Of a DNA stretch of 64,000 nt, positions 15,785 through 24,145 are shown in pieces. Source of the DNA: Burkholderia cepacia ATCC 25416 (GTDB taxonomy: Bacteria; Pseudomonadota; Gammaproteobacteria; Burkholderiales; Burkholderiaceae); contig NZ_CP012981.1 of the NCBI RefSeq assembly GCF_001411495.1, forward strand, positions 2,170,001 to 2,234,000, given 5' to 3'. Positions within the stretch are counted from its first letter, which is position 1. Each line of letters starts with the position of its first letter. A model generated the notes under the pieces. It was not told where the DNA came from and ran no database searches. It worked only from the letters and a program-made list of their open reading frames with translations. Position numbers and translations under genes: made by a program.

Positions 15785-18204
15785 GGCGCCGCCCGGCAGG
15801 TGAGGGGCCCGATGGTCGGCAGCGTGCCGTTGCCGGGCGCGGTGAACGCGAATTCCGTGATGCAGCGCTGCGTGCCGGAGTCGATCACGAGGTGGTTGTC
15901 CTCCTTCAGCCCGTCGATGAACGTGAGCCCGTCGTAGCCGACGATCGTATCCGCGCCGCTTTCGGCGTGATGCACGCGCGCACCGGCCGGCAGCGGGCGG
16001 CCCTCGGCGTCGCGCAGGATCACCGACGCCGCGCGATAGCGCGACACGCCGAAGTGCGCGACGACACCCGACTGCGCCTGCGGCACGACCGTCATCGACG
16101 TGCGGGCGATCCGCGCATCGGCGGGCAGCTTCATCGAGTCGATCGCGATCTGGTTGTTCTGGTACGCGTTGAGGTCGGGCACGAGCAGGTGCCCCGCGCG
16201 GTCGGTCGTGCCGATCACGCGGTTCTCGTGCAGCACCGGAATGCCCGCGACGCCGTCGGTCGACACGAGCGCGAAGCCGTCGTCGATGCGGCGCGACACC
16301 TGCAGGCTGCTGTCCATGAACACGAGCGCGCCGCTCACGTCGAGCGACGCGCCGGTCTGGCGGTCGATGTGCTGCGCGGCAGCGATGACTTCGCCCGCGT
16401 GGCCGAGATACCGCAGTTGCGCCTGCCGGTAGGGCACCGCGCCCGTGCCACCCGTCTGCACGCCCCAGCCCCAGCCGCCGCCGTAGTCGGGCGGGCGGCT
16501 CGCGTCGACGGTGTAGTTCGACTGGCCGCGCTGGCGGCCGACGGTCGTGTTGATCGACGTGTTGCGGCCGAGCCCGATGTTCAGCGACACGAACGCGCCG
16601 TTCGCACCCTGCTGCGCGAAGTCGCGGTACGCGCTCACGCTCAGCGACGCGAGATCGCCGAAGCCCAGCGTGTACGACACCGTGCCGATCCGCGTGCTCG
16701 GGCCTTGCGGCATCCGGAAGCCGATATAGCTGAGCGACAGGGTCTGGCGGTGCATGAACGGCAGCGCGAGCGTCGCCTGGTCGGTCGCCGCCGGCGCCGT
16801 CGCGCCGTCGCGCGAGGCCAGGTCGCCGTAGCGGCCGAACGCGCGGATCGTCTGCGCGTTGATCGAGAAGCGCGGCTCGATCAGCTGGTAGCCCACGCTC
16901 ACCTGCGTGCCCGGAAAGCGGCCGGCGCTGCCCGCGACCGCGCCGCTCACGACGCCCGCGTAGCCGAGCCGCAGCAGCGCGCCGACGCCGGCGTTGAGCA
17001 CGCTGCCGGTCGCTTCCGCATGCCCCTCGACGGTCAGCGCGTCGGTGACGCCGCGCCGCATCGACCCGCTGACGGCCGGCCGCGCGTCGTAGTCGAACGA
17101 CCGCAGCCCGTAGTTGCGGCGCAGGAAGCCGGCTTCGAACGAATAGCTCGACAACCCGGCGGACAGCATGCGCGTATCGACGTAGAGCGGCACGGAGGTC
17201 GCGACGGTGCGGCCGAGCGCGTCGCGCGTGATGACGGTCGCCTGGCCGGCACCCCTGATGCCCGGCACGTCATGGATGAGGAACGGGCCGCTCGGCACGT
17301 TGCCGGTGTACTGGCGCACGTTGTTGATGTAGAGGTCGACGGCCGACGGGACGGCGGCGGAGCCCGCGAGCGACGGGATCGGGAACGTGACGAGATCGGG
17401 GCGCAGCGCGAAGTTGCTGCGCCACTGGAAGCCGCCGATGCGCACCGAGCGCGTCCACGCGAGCGACCCCGAGATCGTGTCACCGATCTGCGTCGTGCTC
17501 GGCCGCGCCGGGTCCGAGCGGCTCCATGACGTATCGAAGCGCGTGTAGCGCCGCTGGCCGTTGTAGAAGGTCGCGGCGCCCGTGGTGTCGAACACGCCGC
17601 CCGGATCGAAGTAGCGCACGTCGGTGTAGAGCGAGTACTGCCGGTCGCCGATCGTCTGCGCGTACGCCTCGTAGTTGATCGCGACGCCGCGCGACGCGCT
17701 GGCCGCCTGCGTGGGCGGCAACGCACGGCTGTCGACCGCGTACGGCCGGCGCAGCGAGTCGGGCATCTGCAGGTCGACGCTCTGGCGTGCCGCGTCGTAG
17801 CGGTAGCGCAGGCCGGGAATCGCGTCGAGGTCGACCGTCGCCGCGTCGGCGAGGCCGAGCCGGTCGGTCGCAACGCCGATCGTGCGCAGGTCGGCGCCGC
17901 TCGCCGACAGGTGGCCGTCGCGTTCGCGGAAGTGCGCGAGCAGCGTCGTGTTTTCGCCGTTGACGCTGACTTCGAGGATCACGTCGTGCGTGCCGTCGGT
18001 CATCACGAGTACCGGGAGTTCGTCAGCGCGCACCGGGCCGAGCGCGAGCAGGCCGCCGGCCACGATGGCCGCGAGCACGGCGCGCGGCGAGCGGCGCGGC
18101 GTTCCGCGTCCGTTGGCCGGGGGCGTGCCGGCGCGTGGCGAAGGGGGAGAGGCCGGGCGGCGCACCGGCGGTCTAGCCCGGCGGCTCCACCGCGACGACC
18201 GCAC
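15781..18204 (-). CDS. Outer-membrane usher of a Csu-type (archaic) chaperone-usher pilus
   Basis: An 807-residue usher that secretes and assembles pilin-chaperone complexes. A central beta-barrel region is interrupted by a plug, and TFPIPSLAGSAAVPSAVDLYINN with DVPGIRGAGQATVI marks the plug/barrel boundary conserved in ushers. Both chaperone-binding ends are present and the length is usual. The start is uncertain: the GTG at 18204 adds an Arg/Pro-rich leader of about 41 residues in front of the signal peptide, while a GTG at 18078 would begin at the signal peptide. The longer form overlaps the chaperone gene by 32 bases. Confidence 0.88.
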   Translation of the reverse strand: MRSSRWSRRARPPVRRPASPPSPRAGTPPANGRGTPRRSPRAVLAAIVAGGLLALGPVRADELPVLVMTDGTHDVILEVSVNGENTTLLAHFRERDGHLSASGADLRTIGVATDRLGLADAATVDLDAIPGLRYRYDAARQSVDLQMPDSLRRPYAVDSRALPPTQAASASRGVAINYEAYAQTIGDRQYSLYTDVRYFDPGGVFDTTGAATFYNGQRRYTRFDTSWSRSDPARPSTTQIGDTISGSLAWTRSVRIGGFQWRSNFALRPDLVTFPIPSLAGSAAVPSAVDLYINNVRQYTGNVPSGPFLIHDVPGIRGAGQATVITRDALGRTVATSVPLYVDTRMLSAGLSSYSFEAGFLRRNYGLRSFDYDARPAVSGSMRRGVTDALTVEGHAEATGSVLNAGVGALLRLGYAGVVSGAVAGSAGRFPGTQVSVGYQLIEPRFSINAQTIRAFGRYGDLASRDGATAPAATDQATLALPFMHRQTLSLSYIGFRMPQGPSTRIGTVSYTLGFGDLASLSVSAYRDFAQQGANGAFVSLNIGLGRNTSINTTVGRQRGQSNYTVDASRPPDYGGGWGWGVQTGGTGAVPYRQAQLRYLGHAGEVIAAAQHIDRQTGASLDVSGALVFMDSSLQVSRRIDDGFALVSTDGVAGIPVLHENRVIGTTDRAGHLLVPDLNAYQNNQIAIDSMKLPADARIARTSMTVVPQAQSGVVAHFGVSRYRAASVILRDAEGRPLPAGARVHHAESGADTIVGYDGLTFIDGLKEDNHLVIDSGTQRCITEFAFTAPGNGTLPTIGPLTCRAAP

Positions 18205-18892
18205 TGGCCGGCTGCGAATTGACGGCCGCCCGCACCGTGACCTTGCCGCCGAGCGCGACGCCGGCCGGCAGCGGCACGCTCCACTGGCCGGTTCGGCCCG
18301 CCAGCGCGTAGCCGAGCAGCCCGCGCGTGAGCGGGTACGCGCGCCCGTCGCCGGTCACGAGTTCGACCGACGCGAGTTGCGCGCGCCGCGTGCCGCCGTT
18401 GTGCACGCGCAGCACCCAGCCGCCGTTGCTGCGCAGGAGCGCCCAGTCGAGCTGCGGCGCGCCGTTGGCGGCCGGCTCGACGAATACCGGAATCGAATAG
18501 CGCAGCCGGATCGACACGCCGTTGGCCGGTGCCTCGCCGGGCTGCGGCAACTCGTCGATCAGCAGCCGGTAGGTCTGCTCGGTACCGGCTGGCGTACGCG
18601 AAGCGCGCACGACGCGGATCAGCTGCTCGGACTGCTTGCCGACCTCGATCAGCGGCGGGCTGGCGAGCAGATCCTGGGTGGGCGTCAACGCATCCTGGCC
18701 ATTGGCCTGATCCCAGCGGAACACGCGCACCTGCCCGTACACCGGGCGCTCGCCCGGATTGCGGAGCGTGATGCCGGTGGCCGTGTCGTCGGCGCCGAAT
18801 TCGATCGTGACGGGGGAAATCTGCAGCGACGCGGCGTGCGCGGCGCCGGCCGCGCACAGCAGCGCGGCGAGCGTTCGACGTAATGCGGACAT
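18173..18892 (-). CDS. Periplasmic pilus chaperone (PapD-like, Csu type)
   Basis: A 239-residue two-domain immunoglobulin-like chaperone with a signal peptide ending in AHA. The G1 donor strand region and the conserved QLIRVVRAS segment (R in the cleft) are recognisable, followed by YRLLIDELP, the usual chaperone signature stretch. It should hold SCPU pilins in the periplasm and hand them to the usher. It lies between the pilin and usher genes, 15 bases after the pilin stop, within a four-gene operon. Confidence 0.87.
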   Translation of the reverse strand: MSALRRTLAALLCAAGAAHAASLQISPVTIEFGADDTATGITLRNPGERPVYGQVRVFRWDQANGQDALTPTQDLLASPPLIEVGKQSEQLIRVVRASRTPAGTEQTYRLLIDELPQPGEAPANGVSIRLRYSIPVFVEPAANGAPQLDWALLRSNGGWVLRVHNGGTRRAQLASVELVTGDGRAYPLTRGLLGYALAGRTGQWSVPLPAGVALGGKVTVRAAVNSQPASAVVAVEPPG

Positions 18893-18907
18893 GGGAAGCA
18901 GCGCCGG

Positions 18908-19432
18908 TCAGAAGTAGGCGGTTGCGGTGATGGTCGTCTGATAAGTGTCCGGCTTCGGCGTGGCTTGCGTGGGCACCTGGCCGTAGACGGTGAAGGACTG
19001 TGCGGACCCCGTGCCGGTGCCGGCCACGGTGTCCGTGCCTTGTGTGTTGCCCCAGATCGTCGTCCGTCCGGCGTCCTGGTAGAGCTGGAAGCCGACCGTC
19101 GTCGTCGTGTTGCCGGTCGCCGTGCCGGCCATCAGCCGGCTCGCGACGGTCGACCCCGTGACCAGGCCCGCGTCGAGACCGACGTTGTACGGCGTCGTGT
19201 TGGTGCAGGTGACGCTCAAGGTCGTCTGCTGGTTGATCGCGGCGGACAGCACGCCGTTCGTGCCGAAGGCCAGCGGATTCGCCGTGATCGCGCAGTTCGG
19301 TTGCAGCGTGAGCGTGACGTTGAAGGTGGCGGTCGACGTGCCGTTCGAATAGACGGCGGCGTCTGCGGCGGGTGTCGAAAGGCCGACTGACAGCGCGAGC
19401 GACAATGTGGTGGATACGATGGCGACTTTCAC
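18908..19432 (-). CDS. SCPU-domain major pilin of a Csu-type pilus
   Basis: A 174-residue single-domain pilin. A signal peptide ends near ADA (residue 25); the mature part starts with an alternating donor-strand-like segment and has two cysteines (LQPNCAI and SVTCTN), ending in YQTTITATAYF. It is the first gene of the pilus operon and so is probably the major shaft subunit (CsuA/B-like). Serine, threonine and glycine dominate, as in this family. The classical Csu operon has two further minor pilins, absent here. Confidence 0.87.
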   Translation of the reverse strand: MKVAIVSTTLSLALSVGLSTPAADAAVYSNGTSTATFNVTLTLQPNCAITANPLAFGTNGVLSAAINQQTTLSVTCTNTTPYNVGLDAGLVTGSTVASRLMAGTATGNTTTTVGFQLYQDAGRTTIWGNTQGTDTVAGTGTGSAQSFTVYGQVPTQATPKPDTYQTTITATAYF

Positions 19433-19989
19433 GCAGATCCCTCATCGATCGAATTTTCGTTGGATTTATGCCGCGCTTCGCAGGCCACGGTACCGCAAAT
19501 GCTGATACGAACCCGCAATTCTTTCAATATTAAAATCGGCCCTGTTTCATTTTGTTACATCTGGATTGGGTGTTGAGTAAATAAAGTCGGGAAGCATTGC
19601 GATTTGTGATTTAAATATACGAATTGAGTGAAATATTTTCCTGGGATGTAGCAAGCACTTCATGAGTCATGCTGGATTCGGTCGTGACTTTTTGCCTGAA
19701 TTAGCGGGGATGAATCAGCCTGTACGGAATGGTTGATTAATGAATTCGGCGGAATTCAGAGGGCGAAAAAATGAATCGCTCAAGGGAATTGAATTGATTC
19801 CCGCAATTCGCAAGAGAATTTGATTCTTGTTGAGGCGGGATATACGGATATTCCGGATATCCGGACTGGAAAAACGAATGAAGTGGAATTGACGGTTGAA
19901 AACGAACGCGGCCGCATCGAGCGGCCGCGAACGTGTGTTGGTGCGGGGTGGTGATCCGGCATTCGTCGCCGGCGGACGGCGTGTCGCGA
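19433..19989. other. A+T-rich 557-bp gap upstream of the pilus operon
   Basis: From about 19490 to 19890 the sequence is strikingly A+T rich compared with the rest of the window, with runs such as AATATTAAAA and GATTTAAATATACG, and no gene on either strand. It presumably holds the pilus promoter (minus strand). A perfect 12-bp palindrome CCGGATATCCGG sits at 19853-19864. The right end carries the terminator of the MFS exporter gene. Confidence 0.6.
19895..19932 (-). terminator. Rho-independent terminator of the DHA1 exporter gene
   Basis: Read on the minus strand, a 9-bp G+C stem (19929-19921 with 19915-19907) with a 5-base loop is followed by TTCGTTTTC. It lies about 60 bases past the stop codon of the exporter. 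Confidence 0.6.
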
Positions 19990-21195
19990 TTACGAATTCG
20001 CGGCGGCCGGTGCGCGGCGCTGTTGCGCGATCTGCAGGAAGACGAGCGCGAGGCCGGCCGCGGCGATCAGCCCGCCGACGAGCGGCACGGCCGCATACCC
20101 GAAGCCCGCCGAGATCGCCGCGCCGCCGGCGGCCGCGCCGAGTGCGTTGCCGAGGTTGAACGCGCCGATGTTGACCGCCGACGCAAGGCCCGGCGCCTCG
20201 TGGGCCGCCCGCATCACGCGCATCTGCAGCGGCGGCACGACCGCGAACGTCGCGATGCCCCACACGAGCAGCGTGACGGCGGCGCCGGCATGCGTGCTGG
20301 CGAGTACCGGGAACGCGACCATCGTTGCGATCAGCAGCAGCAGGAATCCGATCAGCGTGCCGTCGAGCGAGCGGTCGGCCAGACGCCCGCCCGCGATGTT
20401 GCCGATCGAGAAGCCGACGCCGATCAGCACCAGCATCGCGGTCACGAAGCCGGGCGTGGCGCCGGTCAGGTGCTCGAGCGTCGGTGCGACATACGTGTAG
20501 AGCGTGAACATCGCGCCGGCGCCGAGCACGGTCGTCCCGAGCGCGCCGAGCACGACGGGGCGCGTCAGCACCGAGAGTTCGGCGCGCAGGTCGGGCATCT
20601 TGCCGGCTTCGCCCTTCGGCAGCGCGGCGAACAGCCCCGCGATCGCGACCAGGCCGAGGCCCGCGGTCGCCGCGAACGACATGCGCCAGCCGATGATCTG
20701 GCCGAGCCAGGTCGCGGCCGGCACGCCGCCGACGTTCGCGATCGTGAGACCCATGAACATCGTCGCGACCGCGCTGGCCTGCTTTTCGCGCGGCACGAGG
20801 CTGGCCGCGACCACCGAGCCGAGCCCGAAGAAGGCGCCGTGGTTGAGGCTCGTCACGAGGCGGGCGAGCAGCAGCGTCGTGTAGCCGGGCGCGAGCGCCG
20901 ACAGCAGGTTGCCGATCGTGAAGATCGACATCAGCGCGATCAGCGCCGAGCGGCGCGACCAGCGCGCGAGCAGCAGCGTCATCAGCGGCGCGCCGACCAT
21001 CACGCCGATCGCGTAAGCACTGATCAGCATGCCGGCTTGCGGAATCGACACGTGCACGCCTTCGGCGATCACCGGCAGCAGGCCCATCGGCGAGAACTCG
21101 GTCGTACCGATGCCGAATGCACCGGCGGCGAGCGCCAGCAGCGGCAGCGCGGCGCCGCCGCCCGGGCGGGAAGGAGAGGAAGTCGTGGGGTTCAC
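19990..21195 (-). CDS. MFS exporter of the DHA1 (AraJ/Bcr-like) type
   Basis: A 401-residue, 12-segment major facilitator of the drug:H+ antiporter-1 family. TTEFSPMGLLPVIA near residue 33 is the usual AraJ/YdhP-type opening, and GRLADRSLDGTL matches the loop 8-9 motif. It probably exports a sugar, arabinose-like product or drug. The GTG at 21195 is preferred: a CAGGAG ribosome site lies 8 bases upstream. The frame runs further 5' but encodes nothing plausible. Monocistronic. An AGTGcGAAG/CTTCACT inverted repeat at 21245-21268 may be its operator. Confidence 0.85.
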   Translation of the reverse strand: MNPTTSSPSRPGGGAALPLLALAAGAFGIGTTEFSPMGLLPVIAEGVHVSIPQAGMLISAYAIGVMVGAPLMTLLLARWSRRSALIALMSIFTIGNLLSALAPGYTTLLLARLVTSLNHGAFFGLGSVVAASLVPREKQASAVATMFMGLTIANVGGVPAATWLGQIIGWRMSFAATAGLGLVAIAGLFAALPKGEAGKMPDLRAELSVLTRPVVLGALGTTVLGAGAMFTLYTYVAPTLEHLTGATPGFVTAMLVLIGVGFSIGNIAGGRLADRSLDGTLIGFLLLLIATMVAFPVLASTHAGAAVTLLVWGIATFAVVPPLQMRVMRAAHEAPGLASAVNIGAFNLGNALGAAAGGAAISAGFGYAAVPLVGGLIAAAGLALVFLQIAQQRRAPAAANS

Positions 21196-21244
21196 GCGAT
21201 GTGCTCCTGTAATCGAGAAACAACGGCACGAGGCCATTGAGGAC

Positions 21245-21268
21245 AGTGCGAAGTGTGCCTGCTTCACT
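21245..21268. promoter_or_regulatory. Imperfect inverted repeat upstream of the exporter
   Basis: AGTGCGAAG (21245-21253) and CTTCACT (21262-21268) form an interrupted palindrome about 50 bases upstream of the exporter start. It is a candidate repressor site; no regulator gene adjoins. Confidence 0.3.
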
Positions 21269-21603
21269 TTTGCGGAAAAAGCCGTATCCGGACGAAATTA
21301 TCTTGATTTCATTTCAACAATGCAGCGTACAGCGAAACCGGCAGACGGCGCGGGTGAACGAGCGGAGGGCTTTTGTGAAGGCTGGTTGTAAAGATGGGCG
21401 GGTGACGCTCGACCGGGAGAGCGCAATTCATGGGCGGTCCGACGCGGACGGATGTCCGTTTCGCCCTTTTTCGCCCGGTGGCCCGGAAGCCGTCCGCCGC
21501 CCGTCCGGCGGCGCGGATCCGGCGGGCCGGCGAGGTGGCGGTCATCGCCCGGCGCGAGCGTCGCGTCACCGCCGGAAACCCTTTTCAGACAAGGCGCGCA
21601 GGT

Positions 21604-21679
21604 AAAAAAAGCCCCGGCCACAGGGGGACCGTGACCGGGGCAGAAACGCATCCTCTCTTTGGCACGAGGGTTGGATGCG
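21604..21679 (-). ncRNA. Candidate trans-acting small RNA with promoter and terminator
   Basis: On the minus strand a -10-like TATACT (21690-21685) is followed by a 7-bp hairpin (CGCATCC at 21679-21673 pairing with GGATGCG at 21653-21647), whose 19-base loop contains CCCTCGTGCC, and then by a strong terminator: an 11-bp stem (21641-21631 with 21621-21611, one G-U pair) ending in seven T residues. The predicted transcript is about 76 bases. The nearest minus-strand gene ends about 290 bases upstream, too far and unrelated for a simple 3' terminator. No open frame fits. The unpaired pyrimidine/guanine loop could pair with ribosome sites. Confidence 0.55.
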
Positions 21680-21934
21680 CGCGAAGTATATTTCGACGCA
21701 TGACAATTCGAACCGGCGTTAAACGGCTGTTTTGGGTGTCAATTTAAAAACACCGGCGCTGCGGCGCCTTCCGTTGGCGTTTTGAAAGATGTTTAGCGGA
21801 AGCGATGCTGGTGATTAGTACGTGAGGCCAGTCGAACCGGCGTTTTGACGAAGGGGTATCCGGTCGTGGATCGACGGGGCGAATTCGGCCGCCCGATCGT
21901 GTGCCGGGCGCGTCTTCGGTCGAACTGCGTCCGG

Positions 21935-22846
21935 TCAGTTCGCTTCGCCGGCCGCATCGCGCACGGCCGCCAGAAACCGCGCGACGACGGGCGACGGCGG
22001 CACGGCGGCGCCGTCGAACACGAACTCGATGTCGAAGCGGCTCGCGAGTTCGTCGAGCGCGACGAGCCGGACCGTGTGCGGGCAGGTCGGCGACGCGCTT
22101 TCCGGCACGAACGCACAGCCCATTCCGGCCGCGACGAGGCCGATCAGCGTCGGGATGTCGCTGCCGACCTGCGCGATGCGCGGCGTGAAGCCAGCCTGCC
22201 GGCACTGCGCCATCAGGAACCGGTGATGCGCGGCGGAGCGCTGCGCGTCGAACCACACGAAGGGCTCGTTCGCGATGTCGGCCAGCGTGCGCGGCGCGGT
22301 GAAGTGTCCGCCAGGCGGCGCGGGCATCGCGAGCACGAAGCGGTCGCTCAGCAATCGGACGCCGGACAGGTGCGGCGCCTCGTCGCGACGCCACGCCATG
22401 ATGCCGCCGTCGAGCTGGCCGCGCACCAGCGCGTTCGCCTGTTCGGCCGACAGCATCGGCGCGATCGACAGCTTGACGTCCGGGCAGGCATCGCGAAACG
22501 CCCTGAGGACGTTCGCGACGACAGGCAACGGCAGGCAGTTCGGCAACGCGCCGAGCCGGAGTTCGCCCAGCTGGCCGGCCGCGCTGCGCAGCGCGCGCTC
22601 ACGGCTGTCCTGCAATGTCGCGAGCAGGCCGGTTGCGTCCTGCAGGAAGCTCGTGCCGGCCGCCGTGAGCGTGACGCCCGTTGCGCGGCGGACCAGCAGC
22701 GGCGTGCCGATCGCGTCCTCGAGTTCGCGGATCTGTCGCGACAGCGCGGGCTGGACGATGCCGGCCGCACGGGCGCCCGCCATCACGCTGCCGGCTTGTG
22801 CGACGGCGACGAAGTAGCGCAGGTGACGCAATTCGATCTGGCGCAT
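21935..22846 (-). CDS. LysR-family regulator divergent from a PLP dehydratase gene
   Basis: A 303-residue LysR-type regulator, helix-turn-helix at about residues 5-62 (SVMAGARAAGIVQPALSRQIRELE) and effector domain after it. The ATG at 22846 (MRQIELRHLRYF) is the usual LysR beginning. It is divergent from the dehydratase gene at 23026; the gap contains GCAT/ATGC half-sites (around 22879-22896) that may be its operator. The effector is probably an amino acid or a related compound used by the enzyme. Confidence 0.85.
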   Translation of the reverse strand: MRQIELRHLRYFVAVAQAGSVMAGARAAGIVQPALSRQIRELEDAIGTPLLVRRATGVTLTAAGTSFLQDATGLLATLQDSRERALRSAAGQLGELRLGALPNCLPLPVVANVLRAFRDACPDVKLSIAPMLSAEQANALVRGQLDGGIMAWRRDEAPHLSGVRLLSDRFVLAMPAPPGGHFTAPRTLADIANEPFVWFDAQRSAAHHRFLMAQCRQAGFTPRIAQVGSDIPTLIGLVAAGMGCAFVPESASPTCPHTVRLVALDELASRFDIEFVFDGAAVPPSPVVARFLAAVRDAAGEAN

Positions 22847-23025
22847 GCGGTATCCGTTCCGGTTCGTTGATATACCCGTGAAGCATAGCAAGTGCCATGC
22901 AATGGTATTGGAAAGCATGGAGAGCCTGCCGTACGATAGCCGTCATCGCCGCTCGCCCTCGCGGGTCGCGTGCGCTTCTTCCGTGCGTTTCTTCCGTTCG
23001 CTCCGTTCCCATTGGTTCCGTCCCC

Positions 23026-23946
23026 ATGCCGCTTCATATCCCGACTCCCTATATCCGCTCGCAAATCGCGTCCCGCCGGCTCGGCAGGACCATCCGGCTG
23101 AAGCTCGATGCGCTGCAGCCGTCGGGCTCGTTCAAGCTGCGCGGCATCGGTGCCGTCTGCGAAGCGCGGCACGCGGCCGGCGCGCGGCGGTTCGTGTCGT
23201 CGTCGGGCGGCAACGCGGGCATCGCGGTTGCCTATTGCGGCCGCGAACTCGGCGTGCCGGTACGCGTCGTCGTGCCGGAAAGCGCATCGGCCCGCGCCCG
23301 CGAGCTGATCCGTGTCGAGGGCGCGGAGCTGATCGTGCACGGCCCGAGCTGGGCCGAGGCGAACGCGTTCGCGCAGTCGGCGCTCGGCGAGCACGATGCG
23401 TTCGTGCACCCGTTCGACGACCGCGCGCTGTGGCAGGGCCACGCGACGATGATCGACGAGATGGCGGCGGCCGGCCCGAAGCCCGACGCGGTCGTGCTCG
23501 CGGTCGGTGGCGGCGGGCTGCTGTGCGGTGTGCTCGAAGGGCTGGCGCGCAACGCCTGGCACGACGTGCCGGTGGTCGCGGCCGAAACGGAAGGCGCCGA
23601 CTGCTACGCGCGCTCGCTCGCGCAGGGGCGCCCGGCCGAATTGCCGGCGATCACGAGCATCGCGACGTCGCTTGGCGCGAAGCGGCCGTGCGACGCGGCG
23701 GTCGAATGGGCGACGCGGCACGAGATTCATCCGGTCGTCGTGTCCGACGCCGACGCGGTGGCCGCGTCGCTGCGCTTCGTCGACGAGCACCGGATCGTCG
23801 TCGAGCCCGCCTGCGGTGCCGCGCTGGCTGCGCTCGAGCGGCCAGTGCCCGTGCTCGCGTCGGCGACGGATATCGCCGTGATCGTCTGCGGCGGCGTGAC
23901 GGCGACCGTCGAGCAGTTGCAGACGCTGCGCGCGACGTTGCGGTAG
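23026..23946 (+). CDS. PLP-dependent threonine/serine dehydratase-like enzyme (fold type II)
   Basis: A 306-residue enzyme of the tryptophan-synthase-beta superfamily. The PLP lysine is Lys38 in SGSFKLRG, the phosphate-side loop SSGGNAG is at residues 59-65, and the glycine-rich loop GGGGLLCG follows near 165. It is shorter than biosynthetic threonine deaminase because the ACT regulatory domain is missing, as in catabolic serine or threonine dehydratases. It should deaminate a hydroxy amino acid to a 2-oxoacid and ammonia. The ATG at 23026 fits the family's N-terminus. Divergent LysR gene upstream. Confidence 0.82.
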   Translation: MPLHIPTPYIRSQIASRRLGRTIRLKLDALQPSGSFKLRGIGAVCEARHAAGARRFVSSSGGNAGIAVAYCGRELGVPVRVVVPESASARARELIRVEGAELIVHGPSWAEANAFAQSALGEHDAFVHPFDDRALWQGHATMIDEMAAAGPKPDAVVLAVGGGGLLCGVLEGLARNAWHDVPVVAAETEGADCYARSLAQGRPAELPAITSIATSLGAKRPCDAAVEWATRHEIHPVVVSDADAVAASLRFVDEHRIVVEPACGAALAALERPVPVLASATDIAVIVCGGVTATVEQLQTLRATLR

Positions 23947-24145
23947 GCGGGGCGGCCGTCGATCGGGGCGAACGCGGCGAATGCGTGCATTGGCCGCGTA
24001 TTCCCGCTGCGAAGCGTCGGCGCAATGCCGGCTACGCAACGGACAGGCAGCCGGCAGCGCGGAAATTCATGTGAGGAACGACGGGAAGGGTGCGTATCGT
24101 CGCGCTGCGCCGGTTACGGCCGGGCGCGGCGATACGGGTGACCGA

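Larger units (their letters stand above)
21196..21934. other. 739-bp gap containing a probable small RNA
   Basis: Apart from the operator-like repeat and the minus-strand sRNA candidate listed separately, I see no coding potential. The part from 21270 to 21600 is featureless G+C-rich DNA. The part from 21690 to 21830 is less G+C rich and includes TTTAAAAACACC and a weak GGCGCC palindrome. Confidence 0.55.

Noticed and set aside
16000..18000. Plus-strand open frame antisense to the usher gene
   Set aside because: Arg/Ala/His-rich shadow; the usher motifs are on the minus strand and form an operon.
19853..19864. CCGGATATCCGG palindrome as an operator
   Set aside because: It is more than 400 bases from the pilus start and could be chance in a region with several short repeats; listed only inside the gap description.
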